64,000 nucleotides of DNA from positions 310,001-374,000 of the forward strand of contig JAYXKI010000006.1 of assembly GCA_037892935.1 (NCBI GenBank), written 5' to 3'. Under the pieces are notes generated by a model. The model saw only the letters and a list, made by a program, of their open reading frames with translations. It ran no database searches and was not told the origin of the DNA. Both the position numbers and the translations under genes were made by a program. Of the stretch, positions 41,576 to 51,779 are shown piece by piece; the first letter of the stretch is position 1; the number at the start of each line of letters is the position of its first letter. This stretch comes from Phlebopus portentosus (Eukaryota; Basidiomycota; Agaricomycetes; Boletales; Boletinellaceae).

Positions 41576-43194
41576 TGAAACTCCTGTGGATGTTCTGATG
41601 CCGGACAGGGAGTGTATAGTTCGAGGGGCTGCCCTAGAATACCTTCAAGCGGTCAGCAGAGAGTTACACCTGAGCTAAGGGCACGAAGGAATGGAGGGAA
41701 ATAGGGATATACAATGGAAGGGCTTGAGGGATGTGAGGGAAGCGCTCGAGGAAGAATTCCGAGGGTAGGCTTCTCCCGAGATCGACGGTGGCGGTGCAAA
41801 GGCTAAATCGACTCTCCGGCTCAGCTGCGAGCTCTGGACTAAAGCCGACTAACCCAAGGCACAAGAACTAATTTAACTAAGCTACACTAGTCGAACCACC
41901 AACCCGAACGTGACTAATCAACTGTGCTAACACACTGGTAAGCGACTGCAGCCGATCTCACTCATAGTCTAAAGTGTCGGAACGCGGCGTAACGGTTTGA
42001 AACGCGATTCGATGGACGAAGGACAATTGCTGAGTGTGTCGAAATGTGATGCGAGGGATGGAGGTGTGAAACGATGACGGAAGGGGACTGAGAGAATCGA
42101 CGGATATGTGTGGGACGATGAAACCGACCGTTTCCGATCGAAACGATGTGGAATAGCACCGGGCTGGTCTTGAGGAAGCAGAGAGTGGAAAGTCAAGAGG
42201 AAAGGGGTGATATGGTGTCCTTTCCTGATGACAATGGAGAGGAGAAGGTGTTGCGAGACCAAATGCGAGTGGCACGCAGAGTAACTGGGTTACGAGCAAA
42301 ACCGGGCGAAACGGTTCGGAACATGTGAGGGGGTCTTGTTTCGGGTGAGAGAAGATAGAGAAGCCTTTATACGATGACGGCGAACTATACGAATGCACGA
42401 ACGGCTCTACTGCAAAGAGAGATCACTGATCGACTGTACAGAACACGAAATGTCGTATATTAGACTATAGAGACGAGAGAGTCCACTATGAACAAGTAGA
42501 CTAGAGGTTGAGAGGCTTTGAGACGATGTGAGAACTGTAAGCTAAGCTCCCACTCAGCTCCGACTAAGCTGTCCTTCTACTACGAGAGTCGTGCTATATT
42601 TATACTAATCGTCCAAGGCTGAGCCTCCCAGCGGTCAGAGAACCTACGTCATAAAGAAAAGGGAACACATATCGCTATCTACAAAGGAGAGGAGCGCATA
42701 TGAATGGTTTAAGGGACACATAGGTCAAAAGGAACAATACTAAGCATGTCTGGAACGAGAGCATAATGGATTAAAGGGGATGCATATAGAAAGGTCAGAA
42801 TATGTGCGAAACCTTCAGAACCGGGTCTCTTTGAGCGGAACGGAGCGGAACTCGGGGAAACGACTTGGAAGGGCTCTGGCTAGCCTGACAAAGTAAGTCT
42901 GCGATGTTTAACAAAGGAGAGGGACTGAGGACGAGGTTGCAGGGTCAAATCTCTTTGTCTGGTATGCGGATCCGAGGTCCAGAGACTTGTGATCGACGCA
43001 TGCAAACTCGATGCCGTGATTCTCCCGTCTTGATGGCCGATCAAAGAACGGTGCACGTGCCATCTGGACTATGGCGTTCTTGCTAAGTCTACTCGTTCGA
43101 GCGAAACCAGTCGAAACCGAGCGAAACCAGTCGGAACACCGCGGAACTGGTCGTAACGACTCCGTACGTTCCCAAGCTTCAGACTTACTCTTCA
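41576..43194 (-). repeat. Gypsy-B1 5' LTR, 1619 bases
   Basis: Same length as 19181-20799. It is followed by the second GCGG target copy (43195-43198) and the resumed gag of Gypsy-A. Confidence 0.93.
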
Positions 43195-43198
43195 GCGG

Positions 43199-43931
43199 GT
43201 ACCACTCATACATCGATGTCATTGACCTCTTTGAAGGAGGATTCCTTTGCTTGGCCGAGTTCCTTGAAGAGCGCCTTTCTGTCTGCTGGAACAAAGGCTG
43301 CAATGATTGCACGTATTGCTTCACAGCCTCATGGGCATTCCCAGATGTAGTGGCCTACCTGACCACACTTATAGCAAGTGCATGTACAGCGTGCCTGGTT
43401 CATCATCATGTCCATCGGCTGACCTAAGCCTCCATACATTACTCCAGTGGCATCCCAAGTGTCCTTGAATGCTATTCTACTATGTTTGTTGATTGCTCCG
43501 CTTGTGTAGCTTTCCGCCTAGCTCGCAGTAGCACCGCTCTTCATGTACGATAGAGCGAACATGATCTTTGCTTTGCTTGTCCTAAACTCCGACTCCAACG
43601 CATAAACGTACAGGTGAAGCTCTCGTTTGAAATTGACATAACCATGCTCACCATCGAAGTCTCTGGGTTTGACAACGTGTACCTTGTTCAACTTCGATCC
43701 TTGGCTTGTGCCTTCACCTGCCACCTGGAGCACTAGCATGATCGCCATAGCAAGGTCCATTATTGATTCTTTCAACAGCGACATCTCTTGCTCTTCTTCT
43801 TTGCTCTCTTCATCTTCTTTGGTCAGCACGAGTGGAGCTAGTTCTTGTAGTTCGGTGAATGATAGAGTAGGTGCGATGGGCAGAGCTGATGCCTGGCCTG
43901 TCAATGTTGATGGCCCTGGTAAAGGAGTCAT
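43199..43931 (-). pseudogene. Gypsy-A Gag
   Basis: Starts MTPLPGPSTLTGQ at 43931, followed by a Glu/Lys-rich segment and a capsid-like part (KPRDFDGEHGYVNFKREL). A TGG-to-TAG stop lies at about 43518. Past it the same frame continues to a zinc knuckle (CYKCGQVGHYIWEC, about 43373-43332) and up to the B1 insertion. The last residues lie across the insertion at 19180-19122 (AELEELVEGKGFLEDQA, then TAG). Packaging and assembly role by family; this copy is broken. Confidence 0.85.
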
Positions 43932-44708
43932 TGATTATGTGGGGGTAGGGGGCATGGGATCGTCTACGACGCCCTCTTGTTTCGCTCTCCAATATTGGGA
44001 CTTGTCCCCTCTGGTGGAGTACCACTTCTTCGCAGTCTCGTCCCACCAAGCAATGAAGGTTTGATTGCCTAACTTGACGATATACTGTCCTCGTGATGTG
44101 CTTCACCTAGTGTTTGTCAGGAGAGCTGCCTGCTGATCGTCAGTTAGATCCACCTTGATAGGCTGGGGGTGGAATGGGGATCAGGATGGTGTTTGGATGG
44201 GACCAACCTCGGATGTTCAGTTCGTCCTTGAAGTTGATGATTACCTGGAAAGCTCCCAGGTAAATGATGAATAAAATACTCATTGACAATTGAACTCTAT
44301 GAGTCACCCAAGAGAATGTTTGATGCGAGTTCCACAGGAGGGTGATTCGAAGTGCTATGTTGATGATGATGAGGGTAGGGATCTGGTACTGGACTGTCAA
44401 TTTGAACGGGGACTAGACAACCTTCCTTGTTTCGACCAAAGACTATGTCGTTCGGGTCAATGTTATATAAGGTCGATGGTGGGGTTGATACCTGGCTTAG
44501 TAATGAATGGGAGCCATGGTGATGTGATTGGTTGATACTTCAGAAACTATCGGGACATGTCAAAGTCAATCGGACCTTGACAGGCAAGATAGGGGTTGCT
44601 CAGATAAATCTGGGATGGGCGCATTCGTTGACCATCGATGTGTCTCCTGCGTGGAGTAGCGATGAACGAGTGGTTAAACTATAGGCTCGAGAGTAGGTCT
44701 TTCTATTA
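43932..44708 (-). other. Gypsy-A leader between 5' LTR and gag
   Basis: About 780 bases with short frames only. The bases next to the LTR do not show the usual TGG-starting primer site, so the priming tRNA is not identified. Confidence 0.5.
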
Positions 44709-45129
44709 TGTTAGGCGGTGAGACTAATGGGCATCAATCTCGAGGCGGCCAATACAAACAACTAACAACTGGCTAAACGCAAGTTGCCAGGCTTACGCAC
44801 ACTAAGTCGAAGTGAAGGTAAGTAAAATAGAACAAACTAACAAATACAAGAGTAGATACCTAAGTCAAAGTGAAGGTAAGTAAAATAGAAAGACAAAGAA
44901 ACGAATAAGTCAAACTATCTACTTATATAGACTTCGAGCATGGGAAAGGTCTACTCTAATGGGAAGTCACATGACAAAGGAATGGGGTGATTAGTGAGCA
45001 TGATGGAACATCGTGGAATGTTTCGGCAGATAGATGAATAAGCGCATAAGAAAAATAAAAGAAAAGGAAAAGAATATTAAATTGAATGATGACCTAAGAA
45101 AAGAAAAGGAAAATGTTCGAGTTCTTACA
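44709..45129 (-). repeat. Gypsy-A 5' LTR, 421 bases
   Basis: TGTTAG to TTACA on the plus strand, same length as 14791-15211 but differing at numerous CpG-derived sites. Followed by CATCC, the right target copy. Confidence 0.93.
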
Positions 45130-45344
45130 CATCCCAGCACTGTCAGACTTGTGCTCGAGTGTACATAGTCCTTTATGAGATATACTTCACAGTATGTCAT
45201 GCTACAAGCAAAATGCGTGACTGCCAGATCGAAGTCTAATGTCACACACAAAAAGTGTTACATGCCAATCCACCAAATTCTATAATACCCAAGCGACATG
45301 AGGAACTCATTGTTACAACTTGAACCCCTTGAGCTGCAGACCTG

Positions 45345-45765
45345 ATAACTTGGAGGATACTAGGATGGTACAAGCCAGAGCTGCACAACTCATGTCCAGC
45401 CTCTACAGTACAAGTGAACCTTTATTTACCAAGAAATGCAAACCTGGACACCAAGCAACTACAACTGGTACTCCAACAAAGGATATGGCAATACATTCAT
45501 GACATTTGACTTCCAGGCAAAGCATGGCTAGTAACTCAAACACAACTGCATCCACCAGCTGAACTCATACAGTTCATGGTATGCATTGGACCATACTCTA
45601 CACCAACCCGACATCTCAATACCGATGTGCGAGTTGTACTTACGCCCTTCGGACCACAAGACAAACAGCAAAGAGTCACATATTGAGCTGTCTATATTGC
45701 ACCAAGAGCTACAATCTCACCTGGTGATGGAATCAACATCATAGTGGAGCACTAACAGTGGAGCT
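45345..45765 (+). pseudogene. Unrecognised protein-coding remnant
   Basis: One plus-strand frame reads like protein for about 135 codons: WYKPELHNSCPAS, then LYLPRNANLDTKQLQLV, LVTQTQLHPPAELIQF and YIAPRATISPGDGINII. Two TGA stops interrupt it (near 45505 and 45689); both could come from CGA. It starts about 215 bases beyond the target site of Gypsy-A. I do not recognise the family. The consistent single frame with only TGA stops argues for a recently lost gene over chance. Confidence 0.35.
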
Positions 45766-45885
45766 TTCCATACTGGAACAGCACCTCTATTGTCTCAGTC
45801 AGCAACTCCACAGAATTCTATCATGGTGGAGATACATTGGAGCAAAGTGGCGCTCAGTGGAGCAGAATGACAAAGGAAGTGATGT

Positions 45886-46095
45886 AATGGTGGAGAGAAG
45901 TGGAGAAAGGTGGAGCAAGGTGGAGTAAAGTGGAGAGAAGATGAGTAAGAAATAGGATGGAAAATAGATTATCTAGAAAGCATAAATAGCATTAGAAGTA
46001 GGCCCTCTTTCCCCCATCTTTTGATCCTCTTAACACATAGTGACAGTGTCTTAACACACTGGTGACATTGTCTTAACACACAATCCACTGTGTGC
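45886..46095. repeat. Two minisatellite-like stretches
   Basis: 45886-45940 is a degenerate run of GTGGAGAAAG-type units. 46029-46095 has three diverged units of about 21-22 bases, each starting tcttaacaca. No gene is seen between 45765 and 46430. Confidence 0.5.
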
Positions 46096-46429
46096 TTTGT
46101 ACTACTATGCCTCTTGGAAATCCCAATCTGCTCTTACTCTACCTTGTCTCTGAAAGCATCCCTTACCAGGACTGCAACTAGGAAGGATAGTAAGGGGACC
46201 ACATGGTATAGCTAAACGTGGGTAGATAGATCACCTCTGCACAACATACCGCTGCTTAGGCAAAAGGATCAAAACTGGTGTAACTCTGGACCTACACCTC
46301 TAATAGTCAATGATCTCGTCTCACTCCACTGCATCCTTTGCTCCATACAATGAGGCCATCTTGTGCCCCTCTACTGCAATATGTTTTGCGATGCGATCAG
46401 CATCAAGAAGTAAGGAGCAAACTTTGAGC

Positions 46430-46692
46430 AGACCCCTGCAGTCTGTTGACAAGTCTCTACTAGCTTCTTGTCGAAAGAACATCCAACTTAGATCATTCTC
46501 TTCTCCACAACATTCCCAGATTACGTGTGGAACTTTGCAAATAAGTTCATAGCGAATGCCAACAAGATTGAGCTCAAGAAGAAGGAACTATCAGTGGAAG
46601 GCATCAAACAGTTCTAGATGGACTGCAAAGACAAAGAGTCAAAATACAAAATTCTTGTGCAAATTTACAATATGCTTACCGTTAGTCAGTTA
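46430..46692 (+). pseudogene. DBP5-like DEAD-box helicase fragment, middle part
   Basis: Reads (with one shift near 46490) KNIQL, then LFSTTFPDYVWNF, ANKIELKKKELSVEGIKQF, a TAG stop (46615-46617), and MDCKDKESKYKILVQIYNMLT. This is the segment from motif III (SAT, here STT) into the second RecA domain of DBP5/DDX19, which remodels mRNPs at the cytoplasmic face of the nuclear pore. The matching upstream part lies next to it but on the other strand (47040-46735), so the gene has been broken and inverted. Confidence 0.85.
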
Positions 46693-46734
46693 TCTTTATT
46701 TATTTGTGGTCTTCTTGACCCACATTACATATAG

Positions 46735-47040
46735 CACCACAATACTGCTCTTCAGGCACTGTTCACTCAAGTTCTCTTGATCCAACATGTTATCTGCCTT
46801 ATCCAGGACTAGCACCTTCACCATCCTAGGGTTAATGATCCATCGCTTTAGATAGTTGTCCATGGTCCCTGGTGTCCCTACAACTATGTGCACTGTGAAC
46901 AGCTCAGTAACACATATTTCAGTTTTGGTCACATAATCAGTCCTGACAGGTGTGTATTTACCTACAGTGCTCACTACAGCCATGATCTGATGAGCCAACC
47001 TGCGTGTAGGAGCAACACATAGAGCCTGATGTTTGCGCAT
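46735..47040 (-). pseudogene. DBP5-like DEAD-box helicase fragment, motifs Ia to II, inverted
   Basis: Minus-strand frame with QALCVAPTRRLAHQI (motif Ia, normally PTRELA), VGTPGT (motif Ib, 46878-46864), and VLVLDKADNMLDQ (motif II, normally DEAD; codons 46803-46792). These motifs in this wording are specific to DBP5 among DEAD-box proteins. The frame leaves homology near 46740. The E-to-K change in motif II would abolish ATP hydrolysis. It joins the fragment at 46430-46692 tail to tail. Confidence 0.85.
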
Positions 47041-47047
47041 CAGCTGA

Positions 47048-47138
47048 GATCAGCATGTGACCTTACTAAAATGGGATGATGCACCTTCATCCAGAGGGTT
47101 TGCGCATCATCCCATTTTGGTAGGGACATTTGCTGATC
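47048..47138. repeat. Imperfect 35-base inverted repeat (hairpin) beside the DBP5 fragments
   Basis: Arms 47048-47082 and 47104-47138 pair over 35 bases with about six mismatches, and perfectly over the inner 15 (aaaatgggatgatgc). The loop is 21 bases. It may mark the inversion breakpoint or a mobile-element end. Confidence 0.7.
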
Positions 47139-48760
47139 ATGTCAATCTGCCAATCATTGCAGGTCTGTAATGTTAGGACCAGCATTTTCAAATGAGGTGG
47201 TCAGTCCAAGCATACCGGAACAAGTCCCTGCTTCCTCCTTCTGACAATGCATAATTGGAGAGTAGAGTAGCAAAGGTTAGATGTACTACTAAGAAGCGAG
47301 CTATAGGCTCAAGCCTAACCTAGCAGTAGAGCAGAGGTTCAATCAAAGGGGTACAGTTATGATTGAGAGTACAAAATAATTTTGCTGAGAGACAACACCC
47401 CACTCAGCTGGTGCCTTAAATAAACTTTCTACTGAATACTACCAACTACCAAATACTACCAACTGTGCCTTGCCATTGGTTAGGACCATATGTTTCAGCA
47501 GGTGTCACCACCACTGTCTTCAGTTGGTGGTACCACCAACAATCCTGGTAGCACTACTGACATCCTTAGTTTCACCACCACCTACTTCCTTCCCTATTAG
47601 GCAGGCCCTTATCTACCTCCGTTCCGAAGAAGCTTCCCCATGCTTCTTATTGATCACCATTCCTATCACATGTTAATCCTAATGCAAATCCTCCCACGAG
47701 AGACTTCTTCCATGTGCTGCTGAAATGTGTCTGCTGGCTCTGAAGGCCAACTGACAGTCTGAAGGTCTGAGTTTGACCTCTGGGAGTCAACCAGATGTGT
47801 ACAATGTAAGAGGGAGTGTCTAAAATGTGAGGAGTGTATGCTGGTGTCGAGGGGAATGGCTTAGAGAAGGGGGAAACAAAATACAAAAGGGTGCCATGTC
47901 GAAAGTGTAAACTGAGCCACCTACTCTGAGGTCGAAAACTAGCTAGCTAAGATGATGATGTAAAATAAGAGATCAAAAGTACTCGTCGACACGATCCTAA
48001 CAGATCAAGAATCACAATGAACGGATAAGAAATGAGGGAGATACAGACTGAACAAGATATCGGAAAACTGTCATAAAATCGGAACTTGGTGAAATGAAGC
48101 GGAACTCTGCAGAACTCGTGGATGAAAATACTCGAAGATGCAGAACGATGAGACAAATCGAACGAATGCTGGACCAAGGTGATCGGTGGAGAACTGATGG
48201 AGATATAGCAAAATCGACGATCTGCTGGGCTGGAGTATATGCACAACTGGTGCAACTGTCGGAACTGGACTGGAATGTGAGGGAACAGACTAAGACGAAG
48301 CTGGGAGACTAGGGAACTTGACTGGAGATGATATGAGTCGAAACTGGGGCGTTCTGGGGCTCTCCCTTTTCATTAGAGCGGCACAGGAGGCTTATATACA
48401 GTAGTGAGCCACCCATACAATAAAGGCTTGAAACATGATTCAGGAAGATAAATAAGGAAAGAAACCAAATAAAATGTAAATATGGACATCCAACCAAGTC
48501 ATCTGCATCACAGCCTGTCACCTGAAAGGGGTAGACAATAGAGAGTGAGGCTAGATGGAGGGGAACAGAAGGCTGCTGAACCGTAAATGCACAACCTACT
48601 GATCCACACTGCAGATCCTTCCACATATGGTCAAGGTCGATCGTTCTGATGATTGGCATGTCAGATCGTCCAAATAGAGTAGATCCAAGCTCAAATCCGC
48701 AGGTATCTCTACACCGCGATCTCGCTTCACTGGCGCTCTATTTTCTCAGCCAAGCTTCTG
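47139..48760. other. No recognised gene; possible remnant of an unidentified LTR element
   Basis: About 1.6 kb. A purine run followed by tgtctaaaatgtg at 47809-47830 resembles a purine tract plus LTR start, and the sequence to about 48650 contains cggaact motifs and a TATATA-like stretch (48391), but I find no matching LTR end or second copy. The short frames look non-coding. Confidence 0.3.
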
Positions 48761-48769
48761 CTGCTAGTC

Positions 48770-49400
48770 TTCCATCATGGGGCTGACTGTGATTTCAGGA
48801 TTTGGGATCAGCAGCCCCTGCCGATCTTTGGAGATTAACCTCAGCAGCTGTGTGAACTTGGCAGATACCCTTCTATGCCATGCCACTATACTGATGTCGG
48901 AGTACTGTAGTCTGGTGCCCATCGTTAACCTGAACTGCTGTCCCAGGTAATTCGTGCTATGCTATTTATCTACTGTGATAACCCCTTCTTCTGATCATTC
49001 CCATGCTTCTAGCATCTGTTCTATCACTTCTTCTGTGAGACTTTCAACGTCCGATGGCAGCCTGTAATACACCAGCTAATTGACTTCCACCACAGTGTGT
49101 CAGCACAAGGTCTGGTGACGATGCTGATTGATCCAAGCTCTCACACAGACCTTCAATGCATAGACATCCCTATCACCAAGCCATATAGATACCTCATGGT
49201 CATATACACTCATCCCACAGTTCAGCAATGGTTGGTCAAGTGTTCGTTCTGAGGGTCTGGGCTTATGTCGAATCTTGGCATCGGCTGCCTCCCTTGTTAC
49301 TAAGTGCTCCATGAAGTTCTTGAGGAGCCACTCCAAAAGAACCCAACTCCTTTGGTATGCCAAATAGCAGTTTGTATACACCAGGCTTTCATGAACAAAG
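48770..49400 (-). pseudogene. Unrecognised protein remnant, one frame with several stops
   Basis: On the minus strand a single frame reads through AAYQRSWVLLEW-like sequence, LLNCGMSVYDHEVSIWLGDRDVYALKV, VYYRLPSDVESLTEEVIEQM, YLGQQFRLTMGTRLQY and LLRLISKDRQGLLIPNPE. At least four TGA/TAG stops interrupt it, and several sit where Trp would be expected. About 200 codons are visible. I do not recognise the family; it could be a transposon structural protein or a host gene. Confidence 0.4.
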
Positions 49401-49754
49401 CATCTGGTTGCACCTTGTCGATAGTGTCTCTTCTGCAGGAGTTCTATGTATCTTGCAATGTTCCTGTCTTCTATCTGTATGTAGCTTCATTCTGGCAGAG
49501 GAGTATGTCCAATGTGCATTCTAGATAATCCTTCTTGCAAATCGTATGGGTCCTCCCTCTCGTCATGTTCATCTTCATAATATTGTCAACCAGTGTAGTA
49601 TTTAGGTGGTGTTTCTATCTGAAGGCACTACAGATGTCTGTCCTACTAAGGGAGCTGAATGTGTGAAGAAACCCCCTAAAACAAAGCCTCAAGCTATCAG
49701 ACTCTAACTACCAACCACCTGGCAGGTGCCAAAGACCATCAGAGATGTAGGGGA

Positions 49755-50198
49755 GTGGCCTAGGGACGCCGAGGTATGAAAGGAATGGAGTAGTAGGTCC
49801 GCCGGACAGAAGGGGAGGTCACAGGAGTCCGCTAGAGTACCGCAATCTCAGTAGGGAGAAGCTAGGGAGTGTATACAATGAATATGAGGTGTAACGTGTG
49901 GCCAGTAGATGATAAGGGCGCCAAAGGGATGTCTGATATGAGGCCTGGGTCGCCGGAGGGCCGCCGAGATCAAATAAAGGGCCGCCAGGGACAAGAGAAG
50001 GTCACACAGGTCTGCCGCAGTAGCATAGACTCAGTAGATGAAAGACAAGGATGGTGTATAATGAATATAAGGGATAACGTGAGGCCAGCAGATGAAAAGG
50101 ACACTGAAGGGGAATAGGAAACGAGGCCTGGGTCGCCGGAGGGCTGCCGAGGTTGAATAGAGGGCCGCCGGAGGGGAGAGAAGGTCACACAGGTCCAC
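49755..50198. repeat. Diverged tandem repeat, about 183-base period
   Basis: The segment gaggcctgggtcgccggagg starts at 49940 and again at 50123, with matching sequence on both sides, and a more diverged partial unit precedes from about 49755. The array is cut by the LTR of Gypsy-B3 at 50199. Confidence 0.65.
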
Positions 50199-51714
50199 TG
50201 AAGAGTAAGTCTGAAGCTTGGGAACATACGGAGTCATTACAACCAGTTCCGCGGTGTTCCGGCTGGTTTCACTCAGTTTCGACTGGTTTCGCTCAAACGA
50301 GTGGACTTAGCAAGAACACCATAGCCCAGATGGCACATGCACCATTCCTTGATCAGCCATCAAGACGGGAGAATCACGGCATTGAGTTTGCACGCATTGA
50401 TCACAAGTCTCCAGATCTTGGATCTGCATTCCAGACAAAGAGATTTGACCCTGCAACCTCATTCTCAGTCCCTCTCCTTTGTCAAACATTGCAGACTTAC
50501 TTTGTCAGGCTAGCCAGAGCTCTTCCGAGTCGTTTCCCCGAGTTCCGCTTCATTTAGCTCAAAGAAATCCAGTTCTGAAGGTTTCGCTCATATTCTGACC
50601 TTTCTATATGCGTCCCCTTTAATCTATTATGCTCTCGTTCCAGACATGCTCAGTATTGTTTCTTTTGACTTATGTGTCCCTTAAATCATTCATATGCACT
50701 CCTCTCCTTTGTAGATAGTGATATGCATTCCCTTTTCTTTATGACGTATGTTCTCTGACCGATGGGAGGCTCAGTCTTGGATGTTTAGTATAAATATAAC
50801 ACGACTCTCGTAGTAGAGGGACAGCTTAGTTGGAGCTTAGTGGGAGCTTAGCTTGCAGTTCTCACATCATCTCAAAGTCCCTTGACCTCTAGTCTACTTG
50901 TTCATAGTGGACTCTCTCGTCTCTATAGTCTAATATACGATATTTTGTGTTCTGTACAGTCGATTGGTGATCTCTCTTTGCAGCAGAGCTGTTCTTACCC
51001 TGTGTACCACTTGCATTCGGTCTCGCAACACCTTCTCCTCTCCATTGTCATCAGGAAAGGACACCATATCACCCCTTTCCTCCTGACGTTCCTCTCCCTG
51101 CTTCCTCAAGTTGTTGCCCAGCGTTGTTCTGCATCGTTTCGATCAGAAACAGTCGGTTCCATCGCCCTACACATATCCTTTGATTCTCTCAGTCCCCCTC
51201 CATCATCGTTTTGCACCTCCAACCCTCGCATCATATTTCGACACACTCAGCAATTGTCCTTCATCTATCGTATCGCATTTCGAATAGTTACGCCACATTC
51301 CGACACTTTAGACTATGAGTGAGATCGACTGCAGTCGCTTACTAGTGTGTTAGCACAGTTGATTAGTCACGTTCAGGTTGGTGGTTTGACTAGCGTAGCT
51401 TAGTTAGTTTAGTTCTTGTGCCTTGGGTTAGTCGGCTTTAGTCTAGAGCGCACAGTTGGGCCAGAGAGTCGATTTAGCCTTCGCACCACCACCATCAATC
51501 TTGGAAGAAGTTCACCCTTGGAATTCTTCCTCAAGCGCTTCCCTCATATCCCCCAGTTCTCACCAAGCCCTTCTATTGTATATCCCTATTTCCCTCCATT
51601 CCTTCATGCCCTTAGCTCGGGTGTAATTCTCTGCTGACCATTTGAAGGTATTCTAGGGCAGCCCCTCAAACTATACACTCCCTGTCTAGCATCAGAACGT
51701 CCACAGGAGTTTCA
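50199..51714 (+). repeat. Gypsy-B3 5' LTR, 1516 bases
   Basis: Same ends (TGAAGAG to GAGTTTCA) as the 1627-base LTRs, with an internal deletion of about 100 bases near 50990 and many C-to-T and G-to-A changes. Confidence 0.9.
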
Positions 51715-51779
51715 AGTGGAGTCCCTGGCGAGGGGGATTTCACTGTCCAACCATTATGAATACCCCGCCAAATTTGTCT

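Larger units (their letters stand above)
19181..43194 (-). mobile_element. Gypsy-B1: long-LTR Ty3/gypsy element, interrupted by Gypsy-B2
   Basis: Minus-strand element with 1619-base LTRs at 19181-20799 and 41576-43194 and a GCGG duplication. Its internal part (20800-21501 plus 33524-41575, about 8.75 kb) carries gag, pol and, on the opposite strand, the third gene. It is split inside exon 2 of that third gene by B2. Pol has several stops, so this copy is dead. Confidence 0.94.
14791..45129 (-). mobile_element. Gypsy-A: Ty3/gypsy chromovirus, interrupted by 24 kb of nested elements
   Basis: Minus-strand element with 421-base LTRs at both ends and a CATCC duplication. Without the insertion (19181-43194 and one GCGG copy) it is about 6.3 kb. 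Its gag is at 43199-43931 and its pol at 15212-19116. Rejoining the two halves at the insertion point continues the gag reading frame to its stop. The two LTRs differ at many sites, mostly CpG to TpG/CpA, so this is the oldest of the three nested elements. Gag and pol both contain stops and shifts. Confidence 0.93.

Noticed and set aside
47809..48660. A new LTR starting tgtctaaaatgtg
   Set aside because: Only one end is suggestive; no matching terminus, target duplication or second copy was found.
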